A stretch of DNA of 64,000 nt from Lutraria lutraria (taxonomy: Eukaryota > Mollusca > Bivalvia > Venerida > Mactridae): contig OZ026835.1 of NCBI GenBank assembly GCA_964023205.1, forward strand, positions 44,675,083 to 44,739,082. The letters run 5' to 3'. The notes under the pieces are model-generated. The model was not told where the DNA came from, searched no databases, and was given only the letters and a program-made list of their open reading frames with translations. This document shows, one piece after another, positions 1-9,795 of this stretch. Within the stretch, counting starts at the first letter, position 1. Every line of letters begins with the position of its first letter. The position numbers and the translations under genes are program-made.

Positions 1-129
1 CAGTGTTTTACCAAGATCAACTTGGTTGAGAGCAACTTGTACTTGACCGATCTGGTCATGTTTAGAGAATCTGTCAAAATCATATACAGCAAACACCAAA
101 GTTTTTGCTGCCACCTCCGCAAATGGTAC
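1..129 (-). CDS. SYT1: SYT1 coding exon 5 (C2A loop 3; continues off the edge)
   Basis: Encodes residues 214-256 in phase 0: [19 protein letters not shown] then [10 protein letters not shown], giving D230, D232, S235 and D238 of the second C2A calcium-binding loop and the conserved R233. The acceptor (ATCACAG) at 130 is the first of five 39-bp acceptor-like copies. No donor is reached before base 1. Confidence 0.93.
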
Positions 130-3100
130 CTGTGATAGTATAAAATCCTGTTTTATTATTTCATGTACCTAAGATAGTATAAAATCCTGTTTTATTATTT
201 CATATACCTAAGATAGTATAAAATCCTGTTTTATTATTTCATATACCTGAGATAGTATAAAATCCTGTTTTAATATTTCATATACCTGTGATAGTATAAA
301 ATCCTGTTTTATTATTTCATGAACCTGAGCAAGTCCCAATACAGGATTCAATGTTTTACCTTGTATATGAAAGTCTCATTGAATACAGGGTTCAATGTTT
401 TACCTTGTATATGAAAGTCTCATTGAATACAGGGTTCAATGTTTTACCTTGAATATGAAAGTCTCATTGAATACAGGGTTTTACCTTGAATATGAAAGTC
501 TCATAGAATACAGGGTTCAATGTTTTACCTTGAATATGAAAGTCTCATAGAATACAGGATTCAATGTTTTACCTTGAATATGAAAGTCTCATAGAATACA
601 GGGTTCAATGTTTTACCTTGAATATGAAAGTCTCATAGAATACAGGATTCAATGTTTTACCTTGTATATGAAAGTCTCATAGAATACAGGATTCAATGTT
701 TTACCTTGTATATGAAAGTCTCATTGAATACAGGATTCAATGTTTTACCTTGAATATGAAAGTCTCATAGAATACAGGATTCAATGTTTTACCTTGAATA
801 TGAAAGTCTCATAGAATACAGGATTCAATGTTTTACCTTGAATATGAAAGTCTCATTGAATACAGGGTTCAATGTTTTACCTTGAATATGAAAGTTTCAT
901 AGAATACAGGGTTTGAACAATGTATTACCTTGAATATGAAAGTCTCATTGAATACAGGGTTTGAACAAAGTTTTACCTTGAATATGAAAGTCTCATTGAA
1001 TACAGGGTTCAATGTTTTACCTTGAATATGAAAGTCTCATTGAATACAGGGTTTTACCTTGAATATGAAAGTCTCATAGAATACAGGATTCAATGTTTTA
1101 CCTTGGACATGAAAGTCTCATTGAATACAGGGTTCAATGTTTTACCTTGAATATGAAAGTCTCATTGAATACAGGATTCAATGTTTTACCTTGAATATGA
1201 ATATGAAAGTCTCAATGAATACAGGATTACATGTTTTACCTTGAATATGAAAGTCTCATTGAATACAGGGTTCAATGTTTTACGATGTACTTTGGTCTCA
1301 TGTTTCTTCTTCTTGTCAGGTAACAAGTAAACTTTAACATATGGATCTGATGTACCAGACATATCCATACCAGGTAAATCTGCTGCCTGTATTACACCAA
1401 CTGATAGCTACAAATAAACAAAACATTTAATATCTGATTCAGTAGAAATTAAATCACTTGAAATCTTAAGATGTTTTAACATCCTGACAATGCCTTGTAG
1501 GCAGAATGTTACCCTGTAGAAAGGTCATCTGATAAACTATGTTCATAATTTCTTAAGCTAGACATCAGTTGTATTCATATTTGGTAAACACATTGCATTG
1601 CAAATTAGTGCAAATAACCTGATGTCATTTGACATAACATAAGTAAGGATGCTAAACAGTAAGAAGATTAGAAAAGTTAGGTAATTTATATATTAACATT
1701 TTAAGTTATAAGCAGTCTCCCAAATTATTAGATGACCCTCATATGATATCACAATAATTTACTTTACTTATATAATATTGTAATCCTTTCATATGTATTA
1801 ACATGATACTAATTCACCAAACTAACGTTTTGTCTCCTTAAATAAAATCATTTGGAAATTGAGAAAAAAATTAATTAGTAAAAAAAACTTAATGTTGACT
1901 GATATTTGATTAAGACTGAGACAAATTGAAAGTGAAACAAGACTATGACCACTGGTTGATAATTTTTATGTACAAATGATGGAGTGATTTTAATTGTTTT
2001 CTAGTCAACACGCTAACTGTGATCATACACAAATTGGTAAAACAAGTTAGAATTAATTGAAAACAGTACAAAAATATGTGGTACTAACAACTGACAACGG
2101 ATGTATTTTTCTACTTTAATTTGTACCAACGTTTCGGCTTTTAACAAGCCTTCATCAGAATATAATTAAGTATAGGCTATAAGACATGACTTATTTGTTT
2201 AAAATACCCATATAACAGGTATATGAATGGTACATGTATTTATTACCTCCCCTTTCTGGAAGTCATAATCCATTGAGAACTGAAGTTTTCCAAGTTTTAC
2301 TTCAGATTTTGTGCTTTCAGCGTCTTCATTATCTTCCATGTTTACATCAAGTTCTTCTAAATCTGGCTGAACCTTAGATAAAACAAAACTTCATTATTTA
2401 TTTGTAATACAATTGACTATTTGGGTGGAGTTTGTTGAGTGATGTACAATCCAGGACAGTAAATGCTCAGTTAAAATTCATACATTAGGACTCAGATATA
2501 TAGTAATTTGACAGGCGGGAAGGAAAACCCACTCTATATCATAAATTGTTTTTTTATCAATAAATCTATATTCTTTGGCCTTAATGTTATCTCTTGATAA
2601 TAACAATTCCAATGAAATTATCCAACAAGTTAAGACCACTGTCAAAGTAACTTAAGTAAATGACCTTGGCCTTCAACATGATAATACTTTAAACAGTAAA
2701 ACAAAAATTTACAGTCACATACAAGAAGCTCCATAAAAAGTATGAAATTAACAAGATAACAGTAGAATAAAACATCTTCAATGTACCTTTGCATACTTAG
2801 TTCTATATAGCTTTTTTGTCAATGGTTGAAATATCCTTTTACCGGTACACTAAAATATTGACTAACGGTTGACTTACAAAACTTTCTATAACCACAGAAT
2901 CACACAAAACATAGCCAAGGAATATCAGGAATTATCAAGTTAGCAATTAATGAGCAAATAATAAGAGAAAAAAACAGTGTGGTAATCAATGAAGATGTAT
3001 AATGCAACCTCTCCAAAGCAACACTCTGTGGGTGTAGCAAAATTATGTTGTTATTGAGAGGTTGTTGCTCTAACTCTAAATTGTGCGGTGGGAAAACATC

Positions 3101-6100
3101 ATTCTGTTGTTGAAGAGAGGTTGTTGCTCAAGAAAGGGCCGCTCTGGAGAGGTTGCACTGTACCAGCTACTGAAAAATGGGAGGGTTTACTCATCTCTTG
3201 AGAATAAGATTCAATAAATGCCACATGATAAACTTGTGTTCTTAGTAATCTCAACATCTAGTCATGTGCAGGTACATTTAAGGGAGTTCACAGTTCTAAG
3301 TTCTTATGATAATAAATACCTTTTCTTTCATGGAATGTCCGAGAATTTTCACATCTTCAAGTCCTACGATGCCTTTAAGACCTTTTTTACCATCCTTCTT
3401 CTTTCGTTTCTTACAACAACAACGTTTGCATATACAATATGTGCAGCATATGAGTATAAGCAGGGCACCAGCACATATTGCAATCAGGGCCCACACAGGT
3501 ACTGTAAATATATAACATTCAATAGATAAGTTTATGCAGGGTACCAGCACATATTGCAATCAGGGCCCACACAGGTACTGTAAATATATAACATTCAACA
3601 GATAAGTTGATGCAGGGCACCAGCACATTGCAATCATGGACCACCGAGGTATTGTATGTACACATACAACAAGTAAATAATAAGTAAAATCATGGCCAGT
3701 ATATAGACCATTGATATATTTTTTTGGTTAAGTACTGCAGACAATGTTGACAAATGGTTGAAATAACAAATAAAATGTTAAAATGATTGCATCATAAAAG
3801 AACATAGCAGTATAATCCTTAGGAAAAATCACTAAAAATATATAAATGCGTCGGTTATTTCAGCACAAAAAAAGAAGTAATTATTGTATGTGATACACTA
3901 GTAGTAATTTCTCATATTAAGTGACCTAACATTATACAGCAATTAAGTCCTTGGGTACATTGACACCAGCTGTATCATAGAGTCTTATTTAGACAGTTTG
4001 CTTGTACATGTATCTTACAAATCAAATTAAAATTCACCAATTGTTCGCACAAACATCTACAAGATTAAGGTTTAAACCTTATTCAGCTATAAAACTCGGT
4101 AGTATTACATTACAGATAAATCATTAAGTGATAAAATCAAAGTACTGAAAGTACTCATGGAAACCGTACTAACATAGACTTGCCCTGAGGAACATGAATA
4201 ATAACTGCATGGTAGTTGTAGATAAATGCAGTACTTAGGTCAGTATAAAATTCATGCGCATCGAGCGAGTAACGGCTATTGAAAGCTGAACTATCGGTTC
4301 AGTTTTGGAAAATTGGAAAAACAACGGACAGCAAGTAAGTATTGATAACTCAATTGATAACCTCGGAGATTTGTATTTCATCAAAGAGAATTCAAAAACG
4401 AACCAGAAGAGGACAGAAAGTTTGTCTCAATATGTTTATTGAATTATTTTGTTGAAGTTTGTTGTTGCAGGCATTTCCAGCCGCCCACACAAAGTTCAGA
4501 GAATTCTGTAGAGACCCGATACCATAAACAATTAGCAGAGTCATCAAGATATAATATAATCCTCAGGGAAATATCAAAGATATATCTGATTGTATGTATG
4601 AGTTGGTATGCTATAATACTGTATGTAATATAGATATAAGCAGAAAGCTGTCCAATATCTGACTTCATGCAATCCATTTTTTTTGGAAACAGAACGATAG
4701 TTTGGCTTTCCTTGGCTGTCACTCGCTTGGTGCGCGTGAATTTTTTTGCAGTCCTAAATACTATGTTTATCTTCATCTGCCATGCAATTGTTAAACTAGT
4801 TCGTCCCATTTCATGTTGCAGCGCAAGTCATTGTAAGTTCAATATCCATTTGTACTTTTAGTGCTTTGATTACATTATGGATAGTCTGTGGCTTACATAA
4901 AACTGTATCACTACTTTTAGTAATAAAGTTTACTGGAATCATTCAAGAGTATGACGAAGTTAATAAGAAACTGCAAGGTGATAGAAAATGTTAGATTGAA
5001 AATTACATCAAAATGATTTTCTATCTTGCGAAAAGTCTATAAATGAAATGATATCTAGATGATGAGTTTTTCAAGCTATATTTTATTGCCCAATGCTCTC
5101 ACCAATATTAAAATCAGTGCGTATAACCAACATGACTTTTGACGATGCGGGAAGCATTTTTTGCACGAAGCCAGGAGAAAGGAAGCTGGAAGTATTTTAT
5201 TCCGATTTCAATTTTAACGACACATAGCGCATGCTAAGTGGAAAAATGTGTATGCACTTGTACAATGTATAGTAGTCGAGGGTTCAACGCAACAGTGTTG
5301 TTACTCATATTGAAATAAGAACAAGTTACGACAGTGTTGCGCTGAGCCCTCGACTGTTGTCATTTACTTGTATTCTGTAGTTTTCTGTAACATTCATGTC
5401 AAAGGTCACATGGGTTATCTACACTGAATATGTTACACACATACTGTTGAGTTAACATAAATTCTGGACAGCTGTTGGGTAGCAAAAATATGGTACAAAC
5501 GTATCAAATAAATGACATAAGATCATATTTCAAACAGGACACAAACACTTGTCAGTATGTATGCATTGTTTGAAATGGTAGTCAGTATTATAACACTGTA
5601 AGTATACACATATCCTAATGCCTGTTTCTGTACATCACATTCGATAAAGCTTTGCCTTTGTTGACAGCCTGTGTAGTATTTCATATTTTCATCTTACAAT
5701 GAAATATATGATTTATCATCAACATATTACAAAGACTTAGTATGAAGCTTTCAACCCAATATCTGAGTACAAGGATATAACTCACAGTTTAATAAAACTA
5801 TATCCTTTAAACCATTGAAAGTAAACAGTTGAATGCAATATTTTCAATAAGAGGTGGCCTCAGGCCTAATTGACTGCTTGGAACTGAAAATTGGCTGCCT
5901 AGAAATCCTAAATATATCATTTACGACGTCGGAAATGAGCATGGAGAGCCTAATTAAATCAAAGGTTTAAAATTTGCCTCTTACAGGAAAACTTAATGAA
6001 AATGCAGGTAAGGAATTTTCATTAAGAGGATTGTGGCTATTAAAAAATAAAAACATTAAAGTAAATGATCATGAAATATCAAGAATTGATTTGGTAAAAC

Positions 6101-9100
6101 ATATAATCAGTATTGATGAATAAAAAAAACAAAAAAACTGGACCATAACCTCTCTACTGCATTTTCATTAATGTGGATTTTACTTTGACAAAAAGTTTCA
6201 TAACAAAGTAGTGTTGGAAAATCGGACTCAAAAGAGAATCGATTATCGAATCGAATCGGAAAGGGTGTTTCGATTCATAATCGAAAAAATAATCGAAAGC
6301 AATTTCATATCAACTTATTTGGTTGTTACTTGTTTGTCATACAATATTATATAATCTGAAACTCAAAACAACTTCAAGACTGTTGACCTGAACCTCCCTG
6401 TCCCTCATTGGGCACTATATTACTGTGGATTCTGACTCTGAATCAACTTGTACCCATTTTGTTTTGTTGATGTTCACACAGTCTGCATTGATAGTTTTTG
6501 TTAATAAAAAACGGTTGTTGACATACTTACGAAACAAAACGTAATTACATACGTCCTTGCAAATGTCAGTTTAAAAATAAAATTACAAAAAGTTAGATTC
6601 TTTACACGTTTTGTTGGTACGAGTGAGCAACAAATATAAGAAATACGGGTGATATTTACATTTTAAAAGTCGGGTACGAGTAAACTGAGGGAATGCGTAG
6701 ACGAATTCGGGTATACGAGATCACCAGATTTCTTAGATTTTAATGGAATATAACAAGTCATAAAGAGCTTTTATTGCTATAACCAGGGATGCTATATCTA
6801 ATATAGCATCCCTGCTATAACGTTGAGCTAGTCATCACTATAAAAATGAGGTCCATATTCCCGACCATATCCCTTTTTATTTTTCCATCAGCTTTTGTTT
6901 TTCGTCTGGAATTCTCCGCATCGCGAAAAACTGTTACTTGTAAATAATTGACTGGTTTAATTTATTCGGGCGTCGAGTATCATAGGTAAATTAAAAGAAA
7001 GCGATCCAGTCTGGAGTAATTTCTGAAAACAGATACATAACTCCCGCCCTGTTCAAGGCATATTTAAAACACCGCTACTGGTAACCGTTGTTAACAGCAA
7101 AAATGCCTCATTTGTTATATACCAGTCTTTTTTAAGAATGGGATTTTCCTACTTCGGATATCAATGCCGACCAGCAGGTCGTGGGTGTCACTGGGTCTTT
7201 GTAATTTATGTCAGTCTCGGACGGACGGACTTAAGTTTAAGTGTCAAACCCAACCTGGATATGGGAAAATTTCACTAGATACGAAAGTAGAGGAAAGAGG
7301 TGAGTTGCTCAAATAGCGGCGGCGGTCTTTACTTGTCTTACCTGTAACGACATCGATTTAACACCTCTAACATCGATAGTCGCCGACCTGAAGCTGTCAG
7401 CGACGATTATTCGATTCTACTCGATTATCGTTTCATCACTATAACAAAGTCTTATGTAATGTTACAAGAAAACTCTTTCATTAGATGTGTGTGCTTCATT
7501 CAAATGTTTGTGTCACATTCAAGTAACAGATTGAGTGTAAACTTGTTACATAAAGCGATAATACACAAGGATAAATGTATGATTGGTTTGTTACATACAT
7601 AACCATGTCTTATATACAGTATAACATGATTAGCACAAATATATGAAAATAAAAAAACCTTCAATCACCAAAATGTCAAATATATAAATAATATAATAAA
7701 AGGGTATGAGAATATAATAATATTTGTGTAAATTTGTAAAATATTTTGTATCAAATCATGCAAAAACAAAGAGGAAATTTATGTGAAGAGCATAAAGTTG
7801 TATGCAATAAAAATTACCTTGTCAAATGTTTTAATCGTTCAATATTACATTGAAAAAGTAGTTTTAAAAAGAAAACACGCACACTTAATGACTATCATTA
7901 GTGTATTAGTGTATGTGATTACTTAGTGTATTAGTGTATGTGATTAATTAGTGTATTAGTGTATGTGATGAATTAGTGTATTAGTGTATGTGATTACAAA
8001 AATCTGTGAAAGAAGGTTATATATAACCAATATGTTACAAATTTAGCATTCATTCAAGAAACAAATCCAAAAACAAATCAAATGGTGGTACTTACAATTT
8101 ACTGTAAATAGAAATCAGTTAAACGTTAGTGTAATGATACCAGGTTTGTCAATAACATGAAACTCTTGTAAAACCTTGAAGATTAAATCAAACAAGAGGG
8201 CCATGATGGCCTTAAAGCTGCTCACATGAGAAAAGATTCAGTCTGTTTAGATCTTAATCTTTGATTTGGAGAGTTTACAACACTGCCATACCAAACAAAT
8301 CATTTTAGAAAAAAAAAATATGGTTGATAATTTATCAACACAGATTTATCATTTTTCCCTACATTAGCCTTTGTAATATCAAGTAATCCCTGGATCAGAT
8401 CAAATTTTTACACTGTGCCATGATTTGAACAAGCGTGGTCGAGGCTATACAGCAAGTATCAAAACTCTAAGCATTGCTGTTTTGGAGAAGATTTTTAGAT
8501 CTCCTTTTATGCAAGCCAATCTAAAATCAAATAAAATCAAACCCTGATTCCAGCCAATATTGACCCTTGAGCCTCGATTTGAACACTCTTGGTAGATGTC
8601 TACCAAACAATGCTTCACACCAAATATCTAAGCTCTATGACTTGTGGTTTCTGACAAAAAACTTTTTAAAATGTCAGAGGATTCAGTCAAACTATCAGAG
8701 GATTCACTAACTGTTTTAGATAATAGTGTTGAAGTTATCCCATAATAACTTAATAAATGACCAATCAATGTTGATGAACGTCACTTAAAATGTTATTCTA
8801 CTGTATCAGCTCACTGTACCAAATTAGCATCATCTTCATCACCTAACTCAGGGTTCTCAATAAACTTTGTGGCCAACAGGCCCAAAAGCTAGACTAACAG
8901 GCCTGCTAGTGGGGTTCGGGCATTTTCTAGCAATATTTTATAAACTTATGAGATTCCTAAACCGGCCCAAACACATTTCTAAGTGGTTAAATTGGCCTGC
9001 AGTCTGCTGTTATTGATAACCCTGCTGACTGTATATGAAAAAAAAATCTTACACTTGTTGATCTGTTCCATTACGGCAGTTTCTACTTTGTCCACATTTG

Positions 9101-9237
9101 ATTGTGGTGCCACTGTTGTTGTTGTAACATCTGGTGCTCCACCAGCAGAGGAGTTAGTTGGAGCTTCTACCTCACTCTCTGCGTCACGACGCATCCTCAT
9201 CAAATATGTATCCATTATCTCACAGTTTCACAATCAC
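1..9237 (-). CDS. SYT1: Synaptotagmin-1 gene, 5' part (five coding exons, C-terminus off the left edge)
   Basis: Calcium sensor of synaptic vesicles, anchored in the vesicle membrane; it binds acidic phospholipids and SNAREs through two C2 domains. Coding exons in transcript order are 9215-9053, 3501-3320, 2372-2247, 1407-1240 and 129-1 (running off the edge). All junctions inside the window are GT-AG and the phases join to 256 codons. Visible order: short luminal N-terminus (residues 1-56), one transmembrane segment (about 57-76), a cysteine/lysine cluster, an acidic linker, then C2A. The calcium ligands fall at D172, D178, D230, D232, S235 and D238, the same numbers as in rat Syt1, and the polybasic K189-K192 is present. 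C2B is outside the window. A TGA in frame upstream of the ATG, within the same exon, fixes the start. The intron between the last two exons is almost wholly splice-junction-derived tandem repeat. Identification is firm from the C2A motif and the transmembrane/cysteine signature. Confidence 0.95.
128..322 (-). repeat. 39-bp tandem repeat derived from the SYT1 exon 5 acceptor
   Basis: Five copies of exactly 39 bp (128-166, 167-205, 206-244, 245-283, 284-322). On the minus strand each ends ATACTATC(A/T)(C/T)AG followed by GT; the exon-proximal copy provides the working acceptor at 130. The other copies keep an AG in the same place. It abuts the donor-derived array, so under 30 bp of this intron is not repeat. 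Confidence 0.93.
345..1283 (-). repeat. 44-bp tandem repeat derived from the SYT1 exon 4/intron donor junction
   Basis: About 20 tandem copies plus the exon copy. Each copy, read on the minus strand, is the exon 4 end (encoding [11 protein letters not shown]) followed by GTAAAACATTG. Variants differ by few bases (CATTG/CATAG, GAATAT/GTATAT, short truncations near 480 and 1052). The exon is under protein constraint and matches the conserved C2A motif, so the exon is the source and the intronic copies are derived. Confidence 0.95.
1240..1407 (-). CDS. SYT1: SYT1 coding exon 4 (C2A calcium-binding loop 1 and polybasic strand)
   Basis: Encodes residues 158-213. It contains the calcium-binding loop [14 protein letters not shown] (D172, D178), the polybasic strand KKKK (189-192) and [15 protein letters not shown]. 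The residue after the lysines is histidine rather than the usual phenylalanine. Donor GTAAAA is at 1239. The last 44 exon bases (1240-1283) are the founder copy of the repeat filling the downstream intron, flanked by the direct repeat GTAAAACAT in exon and donor. Confidence 0.95.
1408..2246. other. SYT1 intron, mostly unique sequence
   Basis: AT-rich intron between C2A exon 4 and the acidic linker exon. The only structure I see is the hammerhead-like motif near 2100-2160, annotated separately. Confidence 0.6.
2083..2160 (-). ncRNA. Candidate degenerate hammerhead ribozyme / Penelope-like element remnant
   Basis: On the minus strand: CTGATGA, a stem-loop arm AGGCT...AGCC, GAAA, then CG...CGTT. 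This matches the conserved core order of a minimal type I hammerhead (CUGAUGA - stem II - GAAA - stem III). Penelope-like retroelements are known to carry such motifs. Stem I is not obvious from the flanks, so it is probably inactive. Confidence 0.35.
2247..2372 (-). CDS. SYT1: SYT1 coding exon 3 (acidic linker and start of C2A)
   Basis: Encodes residues 116-157, 42 codons in phase 0. It opens [17 protein letters not shown], an acidic linker, and ends in [17 protein letters not shown], the first beta strand of C2A. The acceptor is CTAAG at 2374-2373. An acceptor six bases further in (GTTCAG) would also keep frame; the outer one is preferred because the VQPDLEEL start resembles other molluscan synaptotagmins as I remember them. 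Confidence 0.92.
2373..3319. other. SYT1 intron, no recognised element
   Basis: AT-rich. Near 3010-3160 there is a loose repeated motif (GAGAGGTTGTTGCTC, twice about 70 bp apart, and AGAGGTTGCA) resembling the terminal part of a short dispersed repeat. Otherwise nothing is seen. Confidence 0.5.
3320..3501 (-). CDS. SYT1: SYT1 coding exon 2 (transmembrane segment and cysteine cluster)
   Basis: Encodes residues 55-115. [19 protein letters not shown] is the single membrane span. It is followed by [13 protein letters not shown], a cysteine-rich juxtamembrane cluster that is palmitoylated in characterised synaptotagmins, then a lysine-rich stretch and [14 protein letters not shown]. The acceptor at 3502 (TTTACAG) lies in the first of three 76-bp tandem copies. 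Donor GTATTT follows 3320. Phase is 1 in and 0 out. Confidence 0.93.
3461..3680 (-). repeat. 76-bp tandem triplication of the SYT1 transmembrane exon acceptor
   Basis: Copies start at 3461, 3537 and 3613. Each holds the first 41 exon bases plus about 35 intron bases. Copy 1 is the working acceptor. Copy 2 keeps TTTACAG|TACCTGTGTGG intact, and reading on from it soon meets a TGA. Copy 3 is degraded and has lost the AG (CAAT|ACC). Confidence 0.93.
3682..5275. other. SYT1 intron, largely featureless
   Basis: No gene found. A stretch at about 4680-4850 shares a degenerate segment (CCATGCAATTGT.AAAC and neighbours) with 15290-15420, suggesting an old dispersed repeat. Short open frames here match nothing I recognise. 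Confidence 0.4.
5277..5352. mobile_element. 76-bp palindromic MITE-like element, copy 1
   Basis: CGAGGGTTCAACGC ... GCGCTGAGCCCTCG with about 29-bp imperfect inverted arms around an 18-base loop (CATATTGAAATAAGAACA). Exactly the same length as copies at 40793 and 61262. Flanks (TAGT / ACTG) show no clear target duplication here. Confidence 0.85.
6209..7441. mobile_element. Non-autonomous hAT-like transposon with 8-bp target duplication
   Basis: Begins TAGTGTTGGAAAATCG and ends CGTTTCATCACTA; the ends are inverted and both sides are rich in CGATTATCGAT-type motifs. Flanked by a perfect 8-bp duplication TAACAAAG (6201-6208 and 7442-7449), the hAT hallmark. 1233 bp and no transposase reading frame. 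It contains a small nested palindrome (AGGGATGCTATAT / ATATAGCATCCCT) near 6786-6815. Located in a SYT1 intron. Confidence 0.85.
7893..7998. repeat. Short tandem repeat, about 26 bp x 4
   Basis: Four near-identical units around TTAGTGTATTAGTGTATGTG in the SYT1 intron. Confidence 0.85.
8190..8740. repeat. Dispersed hairpin-ended repeat (AAGAGGGCCATGATGGCC family)
   Basis: Starts with CAAGAGGGCCATGATGGCC and contains 'GACCCTTGAGCC.CGATTTGAACA...TTGGTAGATGTC' like segments also found at 34858-35260. The ends are not clearly defined on the right. Noncoding. Confidence 0.6.
8849..9024. mobile_element. 176-bp hAT-like MITE next to SYT1 exon 1
   Basis: Inverted ends CAGGGTTCTCAATAA and TTATTGATAACCCTG match over 15 bp with one mismatch, with CAGGG termini typical of some hAT-derived MITEs. 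Its inner end is only 28 bp downstream of the splice donor of SYT1 coding exon 1. No clear target duplication. Confidence 0.6.
9053..9215 (-). CDS. SYT1: SYT1 coding exon 1 (N-terminal luminal segment)
   Basis: Encodes residues 1-54 plus one base of codon 55, starting [10 protein letters not shown] and ending in QINK. The rest is acidic and Ser/Thr-rich, as expected for the vesicle-lumen tail; an N-S-S sequon (N21) could be N-glycosylated. The exon begins at 9237 after an acceptor (TTTTCAG), giving 22 bases of 5' UTR with an in-frame TGA, so at least one further noncoding exon lies upstream at higher coordinates. Donor is GTAAGA at 9052. Confidence 0.9.
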
Positions 9238-9341
9238 CTGAAAAATGTAAGAAAAACACATGGAATAAGGATAATAACAAACATTTGAAATTCATTAACT
9301 AAAATCAGGTGTGTATATCTGAGCATAGAAGATCATCATTA

Positions 9342-9492
9342 TGTACATGCTTATTCATCATTTACATGTTTATTCATTATGTACATGTTTATTCATTATT
9401 TACATGTTTATTCATTATGTACATGTTTTATTCATATGAACATACATGTATTTATTAATTATTTTCATGTTTATTCATTATTTACAAGTTCA
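9342..9492. repeat. Short imperfect tandem repeat (TTATTCATTATnTACATGT)
   Basis: Several roughly 21-bp units containing TTATTCATTAT and TACATGT, just upstream of the SYT1 start exon within the 5' UTR intron. Confidence 0.8.
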
Positions 9493-9795
9493 ATTCAAAT
9501 TGATTTCATTAAGATGCTAAAACTTGTTTTTGTCTGTATCTCCATTCATGATAGAATTATCTAGTTGCTTGAATCACAAACATTAAAAAGGATCAATAAG
9601 ACATTAAATACAGAACAGCCACATTCTACAATCAATACACTACTCTAAACACGTTCTCTAAGCATGTTCTCATAGCCTTCATAGCAAGCTACATAGAATC
9701 ATTACATCAATATAGTTAGACATATCCACAACAGAACCAGTATAACCTTCACAAATCATTTGTTTAATTAACCCTTTCGTTGCCATTAAAAACGG

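Noticed and set aside
3218..3529. 103-codon plus-strand frame
   Set aside because: It is antisense to the SYT1 transmembrane exon and matches nothing.
4444..4809. 121-codon minus-strand frame in a SYT1 intron as an alternative exon
   Set aside because: No recognised domain; part of it resembles a degenerate dispersed segment also at 15.3 kb.
9759..9790. piggyBac-type left end (TTAACCCTTTCGTTGCC) bordering the 45-bp array
   Set aside because: No matching inverted end with TTAA could be found on the right side of the array.
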